Assembly (NCBI GenBank): GCA_947584595.1
Contig: CANPWP010000002.1
Span: 122,110 to 186,109 of the forward strand
DNA from: an uncultured Clostridia bacterium
GTDB lineage: Bacteria > Bacillota > Clostridia > Oscillospirales > Acutalibacteraceae
Length of the DNA: 64,000 nt
Direction of reading: 5' to 3'
Below are positions 36,929-44,476 of this stretch, piece by piece. Numbering within the stretch: position 1 is the stretch's first letter; each line of letters begins with the position of its first letter. Below the pieces are notes generated by a model. It did no database searches, was not told where the DNA came from, and worked only from the letters and a program-made list of their open reading frames with translations. Position numbers and translations under genes: made by a program.

Positions 36929-37276
36929 ATGATTATTGATTTTAATAAAATTGAAACAACTGTAATTAAAAATTTCAGAGGCGGAGAGAAAAACACTAAA
37001 GCTAATATGTTCGTTGATGAACACAATAAAATTATGCGTGGCGTTCTTGAAAAGGGCTGTTCTATAGGACTTCACACTCACGAAACAAACAGTGAAATCA
37101 TTTATATTTTAAGCGGCGTCGGCAAAATGATTTATGACGATACAGTTGAAATAATTAAAAAAGGCGACTGTCACTACTGCCCTGTGGGACACACTCACAG
37201 CCTAATTAATGCAAACGATGAAGATTTGGTGTTTTTTGCGGTTGTTCCGGAACACAAAAAGAAAAATGATGAGTAA
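36929..37276 (+). CDS. Cupin-domain protein
   Basis: 115 aa, one conserved cupin barrel with metal ligands LHTHETNSEIIYILSGVG (HxHx4E) and the second motif GDCHYCPVGHTHSLIN. Family members bind a divalent metal; enzyme or sensor role is unknown. The start is the ATG at 36929 with GGTGAT upstream; the longer frame runs through the acyltransferase gene and is a shadow. Confidence 0.85.
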   Translation: MIIDFNKIETTVIKNFRGGEKNTKANMFVDEHNKIMRGVLEKGCSIGLHTHETNSEIIYILSGVGKMIYDDTVEIIKKGDCHYCPVGHTHSLINANDEDLVFFAVVPEHKKKNDE

Positions 37277-37350
37277 ACAGTTAAAATAACTGAAAATGTT
37301 ATGGCGGAGGATTCCTTAATATAAAAGGCATCGAATGGATAGCACTATCA

Positions 37351-37417
37351 GAACAGACAAGCACATATACAAACAATTTTTCACGCCGACTGTTTCCGAG
37401 CAGTTTCCTATAAGGCA
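37351..37417 (+). repeat. CGACTGTT repeat, copy 1
   Basis: A 27-nt core at 37387-37413 (CGACTGTT...CAGTTTCCTATAA) matches 60861-60887 at 26 of 27 bases. Looser similarity extends about 35 nt upstream (GAACA...GCACATAT). Both copies lie just 5' of a hairpin terminator at the 3' end of a plus-strand gene. Nothing coding. Confidence 0.7.
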
Positions 37418-37420
37418 AAA

Positions 37421-37446
37421 ACGGTATCACTAATTTGTGATACCGT
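37421..37446. terminator. Bidirectional terminator between cupin gene and cdaR
   Basis: Stem ACGGTATCAC/GTGATACCGT with a 6-nt loop, flanked by AAAA on the left and TTT on the right. It can end transcripts from both converging genes. Confidence 0.75.
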
Positions 37447-37474
37447 TTCTCTTATTATTTCGTTTTATTATAAG

Positions 37475-38743
37475 TTACTGGTTTTTAGCTGAAATAGTAA
37501 TATTTGCTTTGTATTCTCCGTAAACCCAACAGCCTTTTTTACCTGTCAGTGATATGGTTACAGGCATTGATGTTGAGCCTGTTGTGCCGTTTAAGGTTGA
37601 AGTATCTATAACAGCTTTGAGATTTGATGCATCTAACTCTTCAATCTGATCCTCAGGACCGATTATAGTAACGTCTAAACTTTGAGTCGTTACCTTTGAA
37701 GTATATTCGCTTGATAGGTTCTCAACAGAAACATCTGTAACCGTTACTGTTTTCTTAGACATCGAACTTAAATCAAGTGTAACTTTTGCAGTATTTTTAT
37801 TACTCAGGTTTCTACAATCATCAGGAAGTAATACGCTTGCCTCGACCGTCTGCGACTTATTATCAATTTTTGAAAAATCAATATCATCAAGGCTTACTTC
37901 AGTTATATTATCAAGAATTGTGCTTGGACCTGCTATCAAGATTTCGGACGGATCAACTGTAACATATTCACTAACGCTGAGACCAGAAGGAAAATGCGTA
38001 AAATTAGGAGTTAATGATACCGTTTTTTCAGGAAGAACAGATATATTAACATCTACTTCAGACACGCTTAAAGTAATAAGATTACTTGAAATTTCATATC
38101 CCGCACTGTCATAGAGCTTTACAGGAAGAGTTGTTTTTACGTCTGATGTAAGAACTCCCTGTATTTTGTCCGATACTGAAACAGAAGCAATTTTTGTAAT
38201 TTCGCTTTGAGGTCCTGAAACCGTAACAGTTGATGCGGAAAGAGTTGTTGAGGCATAGTAATCGTCCTCAACCTGATATACTACTTGATCTACTATATTA
38301 AATTCCTTTTCTCTGTAATAATCCACATATACAGATATTACAGAAGGTGAAGGCTGAGATGTTATAGTAAACTGGTCGGATACATTAACTTTTGACGGAG
38401 TTAAAGACAGAGTATATGTGTTAGCGCTGTTAATAGTATTTGCTGTCTGCGCCGTAACTAAAATATCATCTTTTGTAACTCCGCCAAGGGCAACACGATT
38501 GCCTGAAACCGTAACAGAAGCGGTTCCGTCTGCACCGGAAAATATTCTTAGTCCAGATTCCTGTGCTTCATCTGACAATGAGATTGAAATTGGTATATCC
38601 GTAATTACTCTTGTTGTTCCTATAGATGCATCAATACTCATTGTTATCCATATTACTATTGCAATTAGCAAGGATAATACAAAAACAAACTTATTGCTTC
38701 TGAAAATATTACGAATACTGAGTTTATTATTCTTATTTTTCAT
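37475..38743 (-). CDS. cdaR: YbbR-domain protein CdaR
   Basis: 422 aa. One N-terminal membrane helix (FVFVLSLLIAIVIWITMS) is followed by four YbbR-like beta repeats, with VTVSGNRVALGGV and VTVSGPQSEITKI in the first two, outside the cell. CdaR modulates the diadenylate cyclase CdaA. The start at 38743 has AAGGAG upstream and overlaps the cdaA 3' end by 11 nt. The usual third partner, glmM, does not follow here. Confidence 0.9.
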   Translation of the reverse strand: MKNKNNKLSIRNIFRSNKFVFVLSLLIAIVIWITMSIDASIGTTRVITDIPISISLSDEAQESGLRIFSGADGTASVTVSGNRVALGGVTKDDILVTAQTANTINSANTYTLSLTPSKVNVSDQFTITSQPSPSVISVYVDYYREKEFNIVDQVVYQVEDDYYASTTLSASTVTVSGPQSEITKIASVSVSDKIQGVLTSDVKTTLPVKLYDSAGYEISSNLITLSVSEVDVNISVLPEKTVSLTPNFTHFPSGLSVSEYVTVDPSEILIAGPSTILDNITEVSLDDIDFSKIDNKSQTVEASVLLPDDCRNLSNKNTAKVTLDLSSMSKKTVTVTDVSVENLSSEYTSKVTTQSLDVTIIGPEDQIEELDASNLKAVIDTSTLNGTTGSTSMPVTISLTGKKGCWVYGEYKANITISAKNQ

Positions 38744-39617
38744 TCTTTTTCTCCTTTCTTTTAAAGAAGAACAAGAATGTATCTTTTTTAACTTCATCTT
38801 CTTCGATTAGTAAATCTTCAAGAACTTTGGCGAGAGCTTCCCTGTTATAATCTCTTGATAAGTTTCCGTCAAGTGCAATTGATATTGCACCTGTTTCTTC
38901 AGAAACAACAACTACAACCGCATCTGATTGTTCACTGATTCCAAGAGCTGCTCTGTGTCTTGTTCCTAAATTTATATCAACTGATTTATTATCTGTCAGC
39001 GGCAGAATACATCCTGATGCATAAATCAAACCATTTCTTATAATTGTTGCCCCGTCGTGCAGAGGAGCCTTATTAAAGAAAATATTTCCCAACAGTGCAA
39101 CTGATGTTTCGCTATTGAGAACTGTTCCCGATGAAGCAATATCGGACAGCATTGTTGCTCGCTCAAAAACAATCAATGCGCCTGTTTTTGACTTTGAGAA
39201 AAGCATTGCCGTATCTGAAACATCAACAATTGCCTTTTTTATTCTTTGTGTCTCACTCTCACTTCTGTGATGTGATATTAAGAAGCCCAAATATTTTCTG
39301 CCCACTTTGTTTCTTCCCAATTGCTCAAGAGCTTTTCGTATTTCAGGCTGAAATATAATTGCTATTAAAATTACTGCCCATTGAAAAAATATTCTCAAAA
39401 GAGAAGTAAGCATTGTAAGCTGGAATAAACTTGAAAATACAAATAATATTAAAAGAATAAATACACCTTTTAATAGCTGTACCGCCCTTGTCTGACGAAT
39501 TAATTGAAAAAGGCTGAAAATTATAATTGTAATTACAGCTATATCAACAACATCTTTAAACTGAATAGTATTAAAGACAGACATTACACTTGAAAACCAG
39601 TCTGCAACAGCACTCAT
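38733..39617 (-). CDS. cdaA: Diadenylate cyclase CdaA
   Basis: 294 aa. Three N-terminal membrane helices precede the DAC domain with catalytic motifs NKAPLHDGATIIRNG (DGA) and GTRHRAALGISEQSD (RHR). It makes c-di-AMP, which controls potassium uptake and wall integrity. ATG at 39617 with a perfect AGGAGG. It leads the cdaA-cdaR operon. Confidence 0.96.
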   Translation of the reverse strand: MSAVADWFSSVMSVFNTIQFKDVVDIAVITIIIFSLFQLIRQTRAVQLLKGVFILLILFVFSSLFQLTMLTSLLRIFFQWAVILIAIIFQPEIRKALEQLGRNKVGRKYLGFLISHHRSESETQRIKKAIVDVSDTAMLFSKSKTGALIVFERATMLSDIASSGTVLNSETSVALLGNIFFNKAPLHDGATIIRNGLIYASGCILPLTDNKSVDINLGTRHRAALGISEQSDAVVVVVSEETGAISIALDGNLSRDYNREALAKVLEDLLIEEDEVKKDTFLFFFKRKEKKNEK

Positions 39618-39700
39618 AATTTTCCTCCTTCTCACATTAATATCGGTATTTATATTTTAACATACTTTACCGCATTGTTGCAAGTAGTGTAGAAAAATTT

Positions 39701-40840
39701 TTAACTTATTTTAGATATTGCATATAAAGCCGTATTTATTTGCGCCTCAGTTGTGAAAACTGAGGGAACTATTCTTACTGTTCCTATATCTTCTGTCTGC
39801 ATAAATTCGTGCGCAAGCGGACAGCAGTGAAGTCCCGAACGGGTGGCAATTCCGAAATTCTTATTAAGATATGCCGAAACCTGCTCACTGTCAAAACCCT
39901 TTACATTAAAAGATAATACAGGAGCAAAATGCTTTTCATTTGGGATATCTGTATATAAAATAACCTTTTTATTATTTTTTAAACCATTATAAAGTTTCTT
40001 TATAAGACGCATTTCGTGATACAGTATTCTGTCCGAGGATTTTTGCTTTACAAATTCAACCCCTGCTCTCAAACCTGCTATACCGGGTAGATTCGGTGTT
40101 CCGCTTTCAAATTTATCAGGCAAAATTTCAGGCTGCGTTTTCATTAATGAATTACTGCCTGTACCGCCTTCTGTAAGTGAATCGGGAATAACATCTGTAT
40201 TTATGATTAAAAAGCCTGTACCCATCGGACCGTAAAAGCTTTTATGACCTGCTCCGCAAACATAATCCACCTTGTTTTCCTCTAAATCTATATTGAAAAC
40301 TCCCCCTGTCTGAGCAACGTCTGCACAAACAAGTATATCATACTGATGGCAAAGTGCCGTTATTCTTTCTATGGGAAGCTTAAACCCAAAAACATTTGAG
40401 GCATGGGTGCAAATTACGAGTTTTGTTCTATTGTTTATTGAATTTCTGAATGAATCAAGAGTTTTATCGTCGTCACCGGGAAAAATTATTGCCTTTGTAT
40501 AAGTTACTCCTATATCTTTCAGTTTTTCAAGGGGTCTTACTACGGCATTATGTTCCAGGCAGGATATGACAACGTGGTCATTGGGTTTTAGAACACCCTT
40601 AATAACCGTATTTAAGGCTGTGGTGCAATTATTTGTAAATATTATTTTCTCTAAATCTTCAATGTTATAATATTCCGCAATTGCCTCTCGGCATTTATAT
40701 AATTCCTCCGACGCCCTTATCGCCATCTTATGACCGCCTCTGCCCGGATTTGCACCAAACTCTCTGATTGCTTTATTAAACGCTTCTGTTACCGCTCTGG
40801 GTTTCGGATAGGTAGTTGCTCCGTTATCAAGATATATCAT
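39701..40840 (-). CDS. Cysteine desulfurase family protein (class V aminotransferase)
   Basis: 379 aa. It begins MIYLDNGATTYPKPRAV, carries the PLP lysine in CGAGHKSFYGPMGTGFL, and the mobile-loop cysteines in TRSGLHCCPLAHEF. It removes sulfur or selenium from cysteine/selenocysteine. It is directly coupled with a DUF3343 gene by a 4-nt overlap, a common pairing of this SufS/CsdB-like subfamily. Confidence 0.85.
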   Translation of the reverse strand: MIYLDNGATTYPKPRAVTEAFNKAIREFGANPGRGGHKMAIRASEELYKCREAIAEYYNIEDLEKIIFTNNCTTALNTVIKGVLKPNDHVVISCLEHNAVVRPLEKLKDIGVTYTKAIIFPGDDDKTLDSFRNSINNRTKLVICTHASNVFGFKLPIERITALCHQYDILVCADVAQTGGVFNIDLEENKVDYVCGAGHKSFYGPMGTGFLIINTDVIPDSLTEGGTGSNSLMKTQPEILPDKFESGTPNLPGIAGLRAGVEFVKQKSSDRILYHEMRLIKKLYNGLKNNKKVILYTDIPNEKHFAPVLSFNVKGFDSEQVSAYLNKNFGIATRSGLHCCPLAHEFMQTEDIGTVRIVPSVFTTEAQINTALYAISKIS

Positions 40841-41064
40841 CGGACATCACTTGCGGCTTTGCCTATAAATTTTATATTGTGTTCTCTTAATATATTCATT
40901 GCCTCGTCAATATTGTTGGGTACATACAGACTGTATCCGCATGAAGTCACCTTTAAATCCATCGGTGTTCTTTCAACCATTGACATTATATTATATTTTT
41001 TTAATGTATCTCTTGCTTTTATCGCATAAGTTATTGACGGAAACATTATTAATTCTTTTTCCAT
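40837..41064 (-). CDS. DUF3343 protein (putative Se/S carrier-like)
   Basis: 75 aa. One small alpha/beta domain (MFPSITYAIKARDTLKKYNI; TSCGYSLYVPNN) with a single conserved Cys in TSCGYS. DUF3343 proteins are proposed to carry sulfur or selenium. It overlaps the desulfurase gene and the context fits a role passing sulfur on from it. Confidence 0.8.
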   Translation of the reverse strand: MEKELIMFPSITYAIKARDTLKKYNIMSMVERTPMDLKVTSCGYSLYVPNNIDEAMNILREHNIKFIGKAASDVR

Positions 41065-41158
41065 TATTTTTCACCTCATTTTTTTATAATATACTATGAT
41101 AAAAAAAGTTTGAAGTGAAAAAACGGTTATCATTTTTATGAACGACACTTAAAAAGAT

Positions 41159-41186
41159 GAGCGGTATCACATATGTGATACCGCTC
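41159..41186 (-). terminator. Terminator after dockerin pullulanase
   Basis: Perfect 12-bp stem GAGCGGTATCAC/GTGATACCGCTC with an ATAT loop, T-rich on the minus-strand side. Confidence 0.85.
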
Positions 41187-41219
41187 CTTTATGAAATTGT
41201 GTATTATTTTTAATTAACT

Positions 41220-44200
41220 TTAGTTTGTAACCCTAAGAGGTTTTGCATCAGAATTTGCAATTGGGTCTACATCATAAACATCCATGAAATTTGTATGATC
41301 TTCCATATTGTTTACAATTACCCAAAGTTCATTCTGAGTATATCCCTTATAGTCATTAGACTGAGGTGTGCCTCCCTGTCCTGAAAGGATGAAGCAGAAT
41401 GTACCTGTACCGGGTGATTCAACTTCATATTTCATCCAGCCTGCTGCATCCTTTTCAGTTGAAAGAGCATCTCCGGGCCAGCTGTCGTTTTTACATAAGT
41501 TTACTTCACCAAGTGAACCGTCATTCTGAGGAACGTTTGTCTGCCATGCCCAAACATTCAAATTCTTTTGGTCTGTTACACCGTCAGCATATTTAATGTG
41601 TAATGTTTGGTGTTGACCAATATAACTATAATAGTAATTTATAACTGCAGTATGACCGTAGCTAAATTTGCCTGTTGCGTTATCAGGATTTTTTTCATTA
41701 ATAGCAGCATAACCAATAACAACCTTTGGTTTTGTTAAATAATCTGTACCAACTTTTCCTTTGATAATATCCGACTCTGCCATTTTTTCTCCGGTCTCGT
41801 CATTGTAGTAGTTTACTTCTACTTGACCAACGCCGACTGAGAAGTTTGCAAGATAAAGCTGAATCATTGTACCATCGTTGATATCAACATGATTATCATA
41901 GGTTACGTCTGATAATGCAATTTGCTCATCTGTAAATTTATTGAAGTGTGCAAGATAGAGCTGAAGTGTTGTAACATCTTTAATATCTACATTACCGTCA
42001 GAATTCAAATCAGCCTTTAATATAGCCTCCGGAACATAAATTGAATATTTGTAAACAACTTCCTGTGGCTGTTCTGCATATTTGCCTATTGGGTTGCCTT
42101 CAATTTTATTTGGTGAATATATAATATCTACAGTTGGGTCTTCTAATGTTTTGTAAGATGAACCTACAGTACCCTTAATTGTATATTCAGAAATAACTTC
42201 TCCAGTTTCTTCAAAAATATGCTTAACCAAAACCTTACCTAAATTATCTTTAAGGTTAACCTTTTCAAAGCTTTCCTTATCAACAGCTATAATTGCTGAA
42301 GATGCAGGAAGTGTAAATGTTGAACCGGCTACCTCGCCGAGTTTTGATAAGCCTGCTTCTCTGTCATTGGCTACAATTACCCAATTTGCAACAGAGGTAT
42401 CTTTTAATGTAGCAGTCGTTTCTGTTAAGCCGCTGTTGTAAATTACAGCAATCTTACTCCACTCACCCTCAGTATTGTTAGATACTGTGTAAGAAATTAC
42501 ATTTGATGAAGTACTTGAGAAAGAATAGTTCTCACTTGAACCCATTGTAGCATCAGTAAAAGGTGAGAATGCTTTTCTTATTTTAAGAAGTCCTTTATAA
42601 TAAGATACTAAATCACCGTTTGTTACAAGCTGTTCCCAATTAAGCATATTCAATGTTGCAGGTGAAGAATAACTGTTTTCATCGCCCTGCTTTGTACGAC
42701 CCATTTCTTCGCCTGCCAACATAAAGTTGATACCCTGTGATGTCATTTCAATAGCGGCTGATAATTTGTTCATTTCAATAAGGTCGTTATAGCGCTGTGT
42801 AAAATCAGCAGTTGCGCCCTTAACAGAATATACAAGGCGATCATATAGGGTTGCATTATCGTGGCATGATGCATAAGTTACGCATTGTGACGGAGCAGTA
42901 GGTTTCCAGTTTCCGCCTTTTGTATTAGCATTTACACCTTTTACTATGGCACTTGCACTTGATTTCTGACCCTGAATAAAGCCTTTGCCAGTCTTATCAA
43001 ATACTGAACCTTTAATACCGTCACGAATCTGATCGTTAAAGTCTGCAATTCGCTCGCTCATCTTAGAAATATTAGACTGTGTTGCAAGAACTGTACCTGA
43101 GTCTGCTGACGTTGACATAGTCCAAGCTTCGCCGTACATAATGAGGTCTTTTCCCTTGCCGTCGTCAAGTTTGTCAAGTGACGCTCTGATATTGTTCATT
43201 GTCTCAACATCGTGAAGTCCCATTAAGTCAAAACGGAAACCGTCTACATGATATTCATCTGCCCAGTATGTTACAGAATCTACCATAAACTGACCGTACA
43301 TCTTATGCTCTGACGCCGTATCGTTGCCGCAGCCTGAACCGCTTGAGAAAGTACCGTCAGTTTGATATCTGTAATAATAACCGGGGACTGTATACTGGAA
43401 GCTGGAATTTGTATTCTGTGTATGGTTATAAACAACATCCATAATTACCTGAATACCTGCTTTATGGAGCGCCATAATCATTTGCTTACATTCATTAATT
43501 CTTACATTACCGTCATATGGGTTTGATGAGTATGAGCCCTCGGGAACATTGTAGTTTTTAGGGTCATAACCCCAGTTAAACAGTGAATTATCGCCTGTTT
43601 CTTCAACTGAACCAAAATCATAGAATGGGTTAATGTGAACTGATGTAATACCCAGTTCTTTTAAATAATCAACACATGTTGCAACATTACCTTCGCCGTT
43701 TAAGGTTGTGCCAGTTTCAGTAAATGCCAAGTATTTACCGCGGTTAGCCTCGCTTACACCTGAATTGGGGTTGTATGAAAAGTCTTTAACATGAACTTCC
43801 CAAACAGAAGCGTCTGTGTTTTCTTTAAGATAAATGTGACCATCATTTTCCCAGCCCTTAGGGTCGGTAGAATCAAGATCAACTACCATTGAACGGTTAC
43901 CGTTTACACCTACTGCTTTTGAATAAACATCCTGTGTTTCATGAGTAGTTTCATTTTTACCTGTTACGTCTGTTGTTGTAATTGAATATGTGTAATAAAC
44001 ATTTTTCTGGTCGCCCTGAACGGTAGCTTCCCATACGCCTTTAAATTGGTCACCTTCGCCTACTTTAGCAAGGTCATGTGAACCTAAGTTTTTAGCGCCG
44101 TCTTCTGAGTCGCTGCCTGTTGCAAAAAGGTTTACTACTACTTTTGAAGCCATTGGAGCCCAAACTCTGAATTTTGTGGATTGAGGTGTGTAAATTGCGC

Positions 44201-44387
44201 CAAGTTCTTCTCCGGTAGCATCGTATTTCTCATCAATTTCCTGAGAAGCCGTAGATTGTGCACTGTCTGCGCCTGATGCATTAGCATCTGTATCTGCTGC
44301 AAATGCTGACAAGCCTGACATACAAAATGTTGTAGCCATTAAGGTTATGACAAGAATTACTGAAATAATTTTTTTTGACATTGTCAT
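41220..44387 (-). CDS. Secreted type I pullulanase with dockerin and starch-binding modules
   Basis: 1055 aa. Signal peptide 1-31 (MATTFCMSGLSAFAA); CBM48-like domain 60-165; GH13 catalytic domain about 185-620 with the pullulanase YNWGYDP motif (as FNWGYDP at 270) and DVVYNH, GFRFD (nucleophile D387), YGEAW (acid E420) and SCHDN (D510). Two MucBP-like repeats (about 719-782 and 855-922) flank a type I dockerin (790-849) with calcium loops DLNSDGNVDIKD and DVTYDNHVDINDG. The C-terminus (927-1040) resembles a CBM26-type starch-binding module. It cleaves alpha-1,6 bonds in starch. The dockerin implies attachment to cohesin scaffolds. ATG with AGGAGG upstream. Confidence 0.93.
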   Translation of the reverse strand: MTMSKKIISVILVITLMATTFCMSGLSAFAADTDANASGADSAQSTASQEIDEKYDATGEELGAIYTPQSTKFRVWAPMASKVVVNLFATGSDSEDGAKNLGSHDLAKVGEGDQFKGVWEATVQGDQKNVYYTYSITTTDVTGKNETTHETQDVYSKAVGVNGNRSMVVDLDSTDPKGWENDGHIYLKENTDASVWEVHVKDFSYNPNSGVSEANRGKYLAFTETGTTLNGEGNVATCVDYLKELGITSVHINPFYDFGSVEETGDNSLFNWGYDPKNYNVPEGSYSSNPYDGNVRINECKQMIMALHKAGIQVIMDVVYNHTQNTNSSFQYTVPGYYYRYQTDGTFSSGSGCGNDTASEHKMYGQFMVDSVTYWADEYHVDGFRFDLMGLHDVETMNNIRASLDKLDDGKGKDLIMYGEAWTMSTSADSGTVLATQSNISKMSERIADFNDQIRDGIKGSVFDKTGKGFIQGQKSSASAIVKGVNANTKGGNWKPTAPSQCVTYASCHDNATLYDRLVYSVKGATADFTQRYNDLIEMNKLSAAIEMTSQGINFMLAGEEMGRTKQGDENSYSSPATLNMLNWEQLVTNGDLVSYYKGLLKIRKAFSPFTDATMGSSENYSFSSTSSNVISYTVSNNTEGEWSKIAVIYNSGLTETTATLKDTSVANWVIVANDREAGLSKLGEVAGSTFTLPASSAIIAVDKESFEKVNLKDNLGKVLVKHIFEETGEVISEYTIKGTVGSSYKTLEDPTVDIIYSPNKIEGNPIGKYAEQPQEVVYKYSIYVPEAILKADLNSDGNVDIKDVTTLQLYLAHFNKFTDEQIALSDVTYDNHVDINDGTMIQLYLANFSVGVGQVEVNYYNDETGEKMAESDIIKGKVGTDYLTKPKVVIGYAAINEKNPDNATGKFSYGHTAVINYYYSYIGQHQTLHIKYADGVTDQKNLNVWAWQTNVPQNDGSLGEVNLCKNDSWPGDALSTEKDAAGWMKYEVESPGTGTFCFILSGQGGTPQSNDYKGYTQNELWVIVNNMEDHTNFMDVYDVDPIANSDAKPLRVTN

Positions 44388-44476
44388 ATAATTTTCCTCC
44401 TAAATTTTTTATATAAATCATCTTAAAGTACGGCACGTTTAAGATAAATTTATTCCTTCATTAATGTGTTCGGTTT

